From: an uncultured Bacteroidales bacterium
Lineage (GTDB): Bacteria > Bacteroidota > Bacteroidia > Bacteroidales > UBA932
DNA: 64,000 bases
Direction: 5' to 3'
NCBI GenBank assembly: GCA_947179325.1
Contig: CAMXAU010000004.1
Coordinates: forward strand, 62,001-126,000
Under the pieces are notes generated by a model. The model saw only the letters and a list, made by a program, of their open reading frames with translations. It was not told the origin of the DNA and did not search any database. The position numbers were made by a program, and so were the translations under genes. Shown here piece after piece: positions 58,932 through 64,000 of this stretch (positions are counted from its first letter, which is position 1; every line of letters starts with the position of its first letter).

Positions 58932-60140
58932 ATGCAGGAATATATTGTACATATTTCCGTCATAGCAGCGGCAGCGGTGTCAGCCACTGCCGTGATTTGC
59001 TATATCATATTCACTGGGAAGGCAGAAAAAAAGGTAAAATACATGCTGGACGCCCTTGAAGACGGAGAACTTAACTTCCGGTTCCAGGAAAAACGCAAAG
59101 GTTCTTTCAACAAGACTCTCAACAGAATAAAAAAACTATATGATACCCAAAGGAAGGAAATTGAAGAGAAAGAAAGGTATTTCGGGGCGATGCTGGACCA
59201 CGTCCAGACAGGAATTGTAGCAATAAATGACAATACAGGACAGATAATATACGCAAATGCCATGGCATTGGCAGCCATAGGAATTGTCCAGCCTGTGAAT
59301 ATCCGCCAGCTGCGCAACATATGCAGACCATTGGCAGAGGCATTCATGCAGATAAAGTCCGGAGAAGAACGTGAGGTGAAATTTGCCACAGATTTCGACC
59401 AGAAGACAGTTTCCATGTCTGCATCTTCGGCAATGATCAAGGGAAACACTGTCAAGATTATAGCATTCAATGACATCAGCGGAAGCATGGAGGAGAACGA
59501 AGTCCAGTCATGGACAAAACTGATAAGAGTACTCACCCATGAAATAATGAATACAGTCACCCCTATTGCGGCATTGAGCGAAACCCTTCTGTCAAATGTA
59601 AGCCCAGATGACATGCGGACAGGGCTTGAGACAATATCAGGCTCATCACGCAACCTGATTAAATTCATTGATTCCTATCGTAATCTGACCAAGATTCCCA
59701 GACCGGTCAAAAGACCTTTCTATGTCAAGGAAATTGCTGCAGATGTAATTGAACTGACAAAAGAGAAGACTTCTGCATCAGGCGCATCAATCTCATTCAC
59801 AGAGCTCTCTGACGACATTCTCCTGTATGCGGATGACAGCCAGATTTCAAGAATCCTCATCAACCTTGTCTCAAATGCCCTTCAGGCCGGTGCGACCGAT
59901 ATAAGCATTACCGCAGAGCTTGATTCCCTTGAGGCGGTCAACATCTATGTCTCGAACAACGGCCCGGCCATCAGCAAAGAAAGCCAACAAGAGATTTTCA
60001 CTCCGTTCTATACGACAAAGCCTGATGGAACTGGCATCGGACTCAGCATATCGCGCCAGATTATGCATCTGCACAACGGCAGCCTGCGGCTTTCGAAGAG
60101 TGATGAGAAATCAACCGTCTTCGTACTTTCATTCAGATAG
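58932..60140 (+). CDS. Sensor histidine kinase, NtrB/ZraS-like
   Basis: A 402-residue kinase. One membrane helix (residues ~5-29) is followed by a linker, a PAS-like sensing domain (~residues 70-185, MLDHVQTGIVAINDNTGQIIYANAMAL), the HisKA box VLTHEIMNTVTPIAALSETLL with the phospho-His (~residue 203), and a HATPase domain with RILINLVSNALQAGA (N box) and GTGIGLSISRQIMHLH (G2). There is almost no periplasmic loop, so a signal is likely sensed in or below the membrane. It is cotranscribed with the regulator and ends 35 bases before the first operator of the downstream pair. Confidence 0.92.
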   Translation: MQEYIVHISVIAAAAVSATAVICYIIFTGKAEKKVKYMLDALEDGELNFRFQEKRKGSFNKTLNRIKKLYDTQRKEIEEKERYFGAMLDHVQTGIVAINDNTGQIIYANAMALAAIGIVQPVNIRQLRNICRPLAEAFMQIKSGEEREVKFATDFDQKTVSMSASSAMIKGNTVKIIAFNDISGSMEENEVQSWTKLIRVLTHEIMNTVTPIAALSETLLSNVSPDDMRTGLETISGSSRNLIKFIDSYRNLTKIPRPVKRPFYVKEIAADVIELTKEKTSASGASISFTELSDDILLYADDSQISRILINLVSNALQAGATDISITAELDSLEAVNIYVSNNGPAISKESQQEIFTPFYTTKPDGTGIGLSISRQIMHLHNGSLRLSKSDEKSTVFVLSFR

Positions 60141-60174
60141 GGCCTACCTCCGATGCCTGATTTGCCCTCCGCTC

Positions 60175-60195
60175 CATGTAAAGAATCTTTACATG
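60175..60195. promoter_or_regulatory. Palindromic operator 2a (CATGTAAA core)
   Basis: CATGTAAAG-AAT-CTTTACATG, containing TGTAAA-N5-TTTACA (60177-60193). Same sequence class as the sites at 56622 and 56653. Confidence 0.78.
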
Positions 60196-60206
60196 ACGTC
60201 TTGCCC

Positions 60207-60227
60207 CATGTAAATGTTTTTTACATG
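60207..60227. promoter_or_regulatory. Palindromic operator 2b (CATGTAAA core)
   Basis: CATGTAAA-TGTTT-TTTACATG; its centre is 32 bp from that of the preceding site. The pair geometry matches the upstream pair. Confidence 0.78.
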
Positions 60228-60280
60228 CCATCATGCACAAACTCAAACATAAACCGCAGCCCCACAATCCATTAGCTCAA

Positions 60281-60297
60281 TTGGCACATTAATTATT
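60281..60297 (+). promoter_or_regulatory. Candidate sigma-54 promoter for efflux genes
   Basis: TTGGCAC at 60281-60287 matches the -24 element exactly. The -12 region reads TTATT where TTGC is expected, so the match is incomplete. The GG lies 66 bp after the second operator centre, and a start about 12 bases after the -12 would give a leader of ~25-40 bases to the TolC gene. Confidence 0.48.
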
Positions 60298-60329
60298 CTA
60301 AAACTTGCGTTTTACAGTCAATTTAAAAC

Positions 60330-61712
60330 ATGCAAAATGGGACTATGATAAAAAGCATTGGAATCCACAGGCTGCCGCTCGTCCTGACGGCACTCATCAC
60401 TGCCTGCAACATATCAGCAGCACAGCATGTGATGGGCATAAGAGAGTGCATGAGGTATGCGGTTGAACATTCCCCGGAAATGGCAATACAGTCAGCAGAC
60501 AACAATGATGCGCACATAGACAGAAGGACAGCGATACTTTCTGCTTTTACCCCTGAAATAAGCGGACAGACATACGCATACAGCAACTTCGGCCGTTCAA
60601 TAGACCCCGAGACAAACACATACAAGTCCCTCACATCATTCCACAACGGATATTCAGCCAATGCCGGAATCGACCTCTTCAACGGCTTCCGGGCAATAAA
60701 CAACATGAAAGTCACAAAAACCGCCATTGCAATGGGCCTGAGCAAAGAGCAGCAGACTATTGACAGGATATGCCTTGCCGTCATGGAGGCATATTGCAAT
60801 GCCGTATACTATGAAAACATGATGGAAAATGTAGCTTCCCAGGTCAGGACTGCAGAAAGTTCACTGGAACTGGCAGAAAGGCAGGAAAAACTTGGACAGA
60901 AAAGCCATGCAGATGTAGTGGAGATGAAAGCCTCACTCGCAGACAAGGAATATCAGCTTACAGGTGTGCAAAACAGCTACAAAGATGCTATGCTTACACT
61001 GCGGGTTCTAATGATGTGGCCTATGGATGAAAATTTTGCAATAGACAATGGATTCATATCCCAAGGGCCTCCTGTTCTGACCTATGCAGCAGATACGGTA
61101 GGCATGATAAGGCATGCTGCATCATGGAATCCGTCTGCGGCAATAGCCAAGGGCGCACTTGAGCAGGCCAGGACAAGGCTCAGGACAGCCAAATGGCAGA
61201 CGCTTCCTTCACTGAGCCTGCATGGAGGATGGTCAACAACATTCTACACATATCCGAATGACCCGGGATATACCACAACCCCATACAGAAGTCAGTTTAC
61301 GGCAAACATGGGAGAATATGTACAGATCTCCATGAATATTCCCATCTATTCAAGACTCTGCAGGCAGGCAAGCATAAAAAAAAGCAAAAATGACCTCGCA
61401 AGGGCTCAGGCGAGTTATGACAAGGCAATCAAAGAAGTGGAAGCTGAGGTTGTAAGGGCTGTCAATGACAGGGATGGTGCGGCAAAAGCATATCTGCAGG
61501 CTGAAAGAAGACTGGAAGTCCAGAAGGAAGCATTCCACATAAATACAATGAAGCTTGAGCAGGGGCTTATATCGCCAATTGAGTTCCGCACAGCCTCCGA
61601 CAACTACCTCAATGCACAGGCTGAACGTCTGAACAGCATACTTCAGTTTTATCTTAAAGACAGCATCGTAAAATATTATAACGGCACTCCATATATGGAG
61701 CAGCATCATTAG
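60330..61712 (+). CDS. TolC-family outer-membrane efflux channel
   Basis: A 460-residue protein, or 455 from a second ATG at 60345 that sits directly before the signal peptide (MIKSIGIHRLPLVLTALITACNISA). The mature protein has the two-repeat helical/strand plan of TolC: an early GIRECMRYAVEHSPEMAIQSADNNDA segment, a coiled-coil hairpin, and the repeat starting AASWNPSAAIAKGALEQARTRLRTAKWQTLPSLSLHGGW with a second hairpin ending in a RLNSILQFYLKD segment. It would form the outer-membrane exit for a tripartite exporter. The adaptor gene follows after 55 bases. Confidence 0.87.
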   Translation: MQNGTMIKSIGIHRLPLVLTALITACNISAAQHVMGIRECMRYAVEHSPEMAIQSADNNDAHIDRRTAILSAFTPEISGQTYAYSNFGRSIDPETNTYKSLTSFHNGYSANAGIDLFNGFRAINNMKVTKTAIAMGLSKEQQTIDRICLAVMEAYCNAVYYENMMENVASQVRTAESSLELAERQEKLGQKSHADVVEMKASLADKEYQLTGVQNSYKDAMLTLRVLMMWPMDENFAIDNGFISQGPPVLTYAADTVGMIRHAASWNPSAAIAKGALEQARTRLRTAKWQTLPSLSLHGGWSTTFYTYPNDPGYTTTPYRSQFTANMGEYVQISMNIPIYSRLCRQASIKKSKNDLARAQASYDKAIKEVEAEVVRAVNDRDGAAKAYLQAERRLEVQKEAFHINTMKLEQGLISPIEFRTASDNYLNAQAERLNSILQFYLKDSIVKYYNGTPYMEQHH

Positions 61713-61767
61713 CCGGCACATCCGTAGCACGGCAAGGCACGAATACCCAAAAGAAAACATCAGTACA

Positions 61768-63024
61768 ATGGACAAAAAAATAGAAAGGCCCAAAGGCTGG
61801 AAATCATTATTTACAAAAAAATCACTTCCATACACCGGAGCAGCAGCCATAGCAGCTCTGACCGGATGGCTTATGCTGAGGGACAATTCCAAAACAATTA
61901 AAATCGATTCCGGCAACATCATGATTGAAGAGGCACGTCTCGGGGAATTCAACGACTATATAAGAATAAACGGGCAGGTACAGCCTATGGTCACAATTCA
62001 GATAAGTCCTGTGGAGGGAGGTGTAATCCAGGAAATAATGATAGAAGAAGGCAGCAATGTGTGCAAGGGGGATGAAATACTCCGCCTGTCCAACGACAAT
62101 CTGGAACTTCAGATTCTCAATTCTGAGGCAGAGCTGGCCGAAAAAGAAAACCTCTTGCGCAACACAAGGATACAGATGGAACAGGACAGACTGTCTGTAA
62201 AACAATTACGTGCAGAACTGCAGGTCAATGTGCTGAGACTCCGCAGGAAATACGAACAGCAGAAGGCACTTTATGCAGAACAGCTGATTGCCAGGGAGGA
62301 ATTCCTCAAAGCACAGGAAGACTATAACCTCGCCATTGAGCAGCTCAGTCTTGTATGCGAAAAGGAAATACAGGACAGTCTTTACCGCTCTGTCCAGATA
62401 GAAAGAATGGAGGAAAGCCTGGAGAACATGCAGAAAAGCATTCTGCTGATCAGAAAGCGGAAGGACAACCTGACCATAAAGGCACCGACAGACGGCCTGC
62501 TCGGCCTGCTTGATGCCGTACTCGGAGAAAATCTGTCTGCAGGAACGAAAATAGGACAAATCAGCGACATGTCCAGCTATAAAATTGAGGCACAGATAGA
62601 TGAGCACTATATAGACAAGGTCACGCCCGGGCTGTCCGCATCAACAGAAAGACAGGGTGCATCATTCGGGACAACACTACGCAAGGTCTATCCTGAAGTG
62701 CGCGACGGCAAATTCAAAGCTGACTTCAAATTCACAGGAAACGTCCCTGAGAACATCCGTTCCGGCCAGACATATTACATGAATCTTCAGCTCGGCCAGC
62801 CAGCTGAGGGAATAATAATACCGCGAGGCACATTCTACCAGCATACCGGAGGCAAATGGATATATGTCCTCTCCCCAGACGGCAAAACTGCAAAGAAACG
62901 CGGCATACACATCGGAAGACAGAATCCGCAATATTATGAAGTTCTCGAAGGACTCAGCCCCGGAGAAAAGGCTATCGTTTCCGGATATGAATCATATGGA
63001 GACAACGACATACTGATATTGTAA
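61768..63024 (+). CDS. HlyD/MacA-type periplasmic adaptor
   Basis: A 418-residue membrane-fusion protein. One N-terminal helix (~residues 20-36, SLPYTGAAAIAALTGWLM) anchors it. A lipoyl-like half (RINGQVQPMVTIQISPVEGGVIQEIMIEEGSNVCKGDEIL) precedes a long coiled-coil hairpin (~residues 115-230). After the hairpin comes the second lipoyl half (LTIKAPTDGLLGLLDAVLGENLSAGTKIGQI), then the beta-barrel and membrane-proximal domains (FYQHTGGKWIYVLSPDG, GLSPGEKAIVSGYE). It bridges the TolC-type channel and an inner-membrane permease. The order, with MacB-type ATPase upstream and permease downstream, favours a MacA-like partner. Confidence 0.88.
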   Translation: MDKKIERPKGWKSLFTKKSLPYTGAAAIAALTGWLMLRDNSKTIKIDSGNIMIEEARLGEFNDYIRINGQVQPMVTIQISPVEGGVIQEIMIEEGSNVCKGDEILRLSNDNLELQILNSEAELAEKENLLRNTRIQMEQDRLSVKQLRAELQVNVLRLRRKYEQQKALYAEQLIAREEFLKAQEDYNLAIEQLSLVCEKEIQDSLYRSVQIERMEESLENMQKSILLIRKRKDNLTIKAPTDGLLGLLDAVLGENLSAGTKIGQISDMSSYKIEAQIDEHYIDKVTPGLSASTERQGASFGTTLRKVYPEVRDGKFKADFKFTGNVPENIRSGQTYYMNLQLGQPAEGIIIPRGTFYQHTGGKWIYVLSPDGKTAKKRGIHIGRQNPQYYEVLEGLSPGEKAIVSGYESYGDNDILIL

Positions 63025-63046
63025 CAACACATAAACAGACACCACC

Positions 63047-64000
63047 ATGTACATGCTGAAACAGGCCATACGCAGCCAAATCGCAAAAAAGCATCTGACA
63101 TTCATGAACATTGCCGGCCTCTCCGTCTGCATTGCAGCATCTCTTCTTATGCTGCTGTATGTATGGTCGGAATCAAATTTCGATTCATTCCATGACGGAA
63201 GCCGGATATACCGTGCAGAAAGCCGCCTGTATGAGAACGATGTCCTTACAGACAATTGGGCGACAACAACATACGGACATGGGCCTGCGCTGTACAGCAA
63301 TGTCACAGGCATAGACAAGTATGTCAGGACAACGGCCCAGGACAAAGAACAGACAGTGAAATACGGAGACAGAATCTTTACAGAAGAACACTACTGCTAC
63401 ACGGAGCCTTCTTTCTTTGAAATCTTCAATTTTCCTGTCATAAAAGGGAATGGACAAACGCAGCTTGAAAGGCCCAACACAGTTGTTCTTTCACAAAGTG
63501 CAGCAAGCCGTTATTTCGGTGAGGAGGACCCTGTCGGCAAGACGCTGACATTCAGTTCAAGCTCATCTGCACAGGATTTCGAAGTCACAGGAATAATGGA
63601 AGACATGCCGGCACGGTCACATCTGCACTACGATTTTCTTCTGTCATACAGCACAATACCTAAAGACAGACAAGACATCTGGTACATACACGGTGTATAC
63701 ACATACATCCGGCTCACACCCGGCAAAAACCCGCATGAGGTCGAGAATGATTTCATTTCCATATCAGAAAGATACAAGACTGATGCTTTACGCCACAAGA
63801 AATGGGCAATAGAACTCATACCTCTTAAAGACATACACCTCAACAGTCCGAAGGCATACGAAAAAGAAGCCAAGGGCAGCCGTACTGCAATCCGCATCCT
63901 TATGATAATGTCAATTGCAATTCTTTTGGCTGGATGGGCAAATTCATTGAATTTCATGACAGTGAGATTCCTTGAAAGGGGGCGCGAGTTCGGTCTGAAG
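63047..64000 (+). CDS. MacB/FtsX-type ABC permease, cut by right window edge
   Basis: The frame from ATG 63047 stays open to base 64000, giving 318 residues. A first membrane helix (~residues 21-43, IAGLSVCIAASLLMLLYVW) is followed by a large periplasmic MacB_PCD-like domain (IYRAESRLY, PSFFEIFNFPVIKGN, VVLSQSAASRYFGEEDPVGKTL, GIMEDMPARSHLHYDFLLS) and the start of the next helix (IRILMIMSIAILLAGWANSLNFM), where the window ends soon after. In related loci a second permease copy often follows. It would be energised by the ABC ATPase at 56818. Truncation is an edge effect only. Confidence 0.88.
   Translation, partial: MYMLKQAIRSQIAKKHLTFMNIAGLSVCIAASLLMLLYVWSESNFDSFHDGSRIYRAESRLYENDVLTDNWATTTYGHGPALYSNVTGIDKYVRTTAQDKEQTVKYGDRIFTEEHYCYTEPSFFEIFNFPVIKGNGQTQLERPNTVVLSQSAASRYFGEEDPVGKTLTFSSSSSAQDFEVTGIMEDMPARSHLHYDFLLSYSTIPKDRQDIWYIHGVYTYIRLTPGKNPHEVENDFISISERYKTDALRHKKWAIELIPLKDIHLNSPKAYEKEAKGSRTAIRILMIMSIAILLAGWANSLNFMTVRFLERGREFGLK

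Noticed and set aside
59000..59668. 222-codon minus-strand frame inside the histidine kinase gene
   Set aside because: The kinase has every expected motif; the hydrophobic look of the antisense frame is a by-product of its codon use.
1..64000. Insertion sequences, prophage or CRISPR arrays
   Set aside because: No transposase, integrase or Cas-type motifs and no regularly spaced direct repeats were seen; gene order and composition are uniform apart from the exb operon.

Overview
The window looks like one contiguous piece of a Bacteroidales (Bacteroidota) chromosome, roughly 50% GC. Supporting signs are a Mfa1/Mfa2-type fimbrial operon, TonB/ExbB/ExbD/ExbD genes, a Porin_10-type outer-membrane protein, DUF3575/DUF3868 proteins, a BT_3928-like protein, and promoters that repeatedly match the Bacteroidota -7 element TAnnTTTG, several with TTG 19-20 bases upstream. 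I see no phage, insertion sequence, CRISPR array or rRNA. One tRNA-Val(UAC) is present.

Layout. 1-4.7 kb: a leftward fimbrial operon (DUF3575, DUF3868/OmpA-like, Mfa1 major subunit, Mfa2/FimB anchor cut by the left edge). 4.9-10.8 kb: tRNA-Val, then a surface-glycan/lipid A region (LpxL-type acyltransferase, GT2, two Stealth-type sugar-phosphate transferases around a GT4, PAP2 phosphatase). 10.8-20 kb: DoxX/BT_3928-like protein, tmk, folP, purB, divIC/ftsB, a sugar nucleotidyltransferase, a CPBP protease, then a MurU-like nucleotidyltransferase next to an AmgK-like kinase fused to a RapZ C-terminal domain. 20-22.3 kb: pncB-pncA NAD salvage. 22.3-31.6 kb: M64 peptidase, small HD hydrolase, large porin, MltF-like transglycosylase, LolC/E-like permease, two membrane transport-type proteins. 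31.6-40.2 kb: leftward pyrE operon, Nudix, queA, dprA, tatD-ansA. 40.3-46.7 kb: exbB, a small membrane protein, two exbD, alkaline phosphatase, asnS-udk-tonB. 46.8-53.1 kb: leftward five-gene operon ridA, unknown 761-residue protein, acyl-CoA ligase, dCMP deaminase, S41 protease. 53.3-56.5 kb: secreted nuclease lipoprotein and a GH2-like protein with no room for a full catalytic barrel.

56.6-64 kb is the most interesting part: an ABC ATPase, an NtrC-type regulator, its histidine kinase, a TolC-type channel, a HlyD/MacA-type adaptor and a MacB/FtsX-type permease that runs off the right edge. Two intergenic regions each carry a pair of TGTAAA-N5-TTTACA palindromes, 31 and 32 bp apart centre to centre. 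Each pair lies about 65 bp upstream of a candidate sigma-54 -24/-12 element. This suggests one self-regulated, enhancer-controlled efflux or envelope-stress system.

Four long reading frames (15597, 20131, 24716, 53201) open at a TTG that is part of the -7 promoter element, so I moved those starts to the downstream ATG. All functional names come from reading motifs in the translated sequence; no database search was run.
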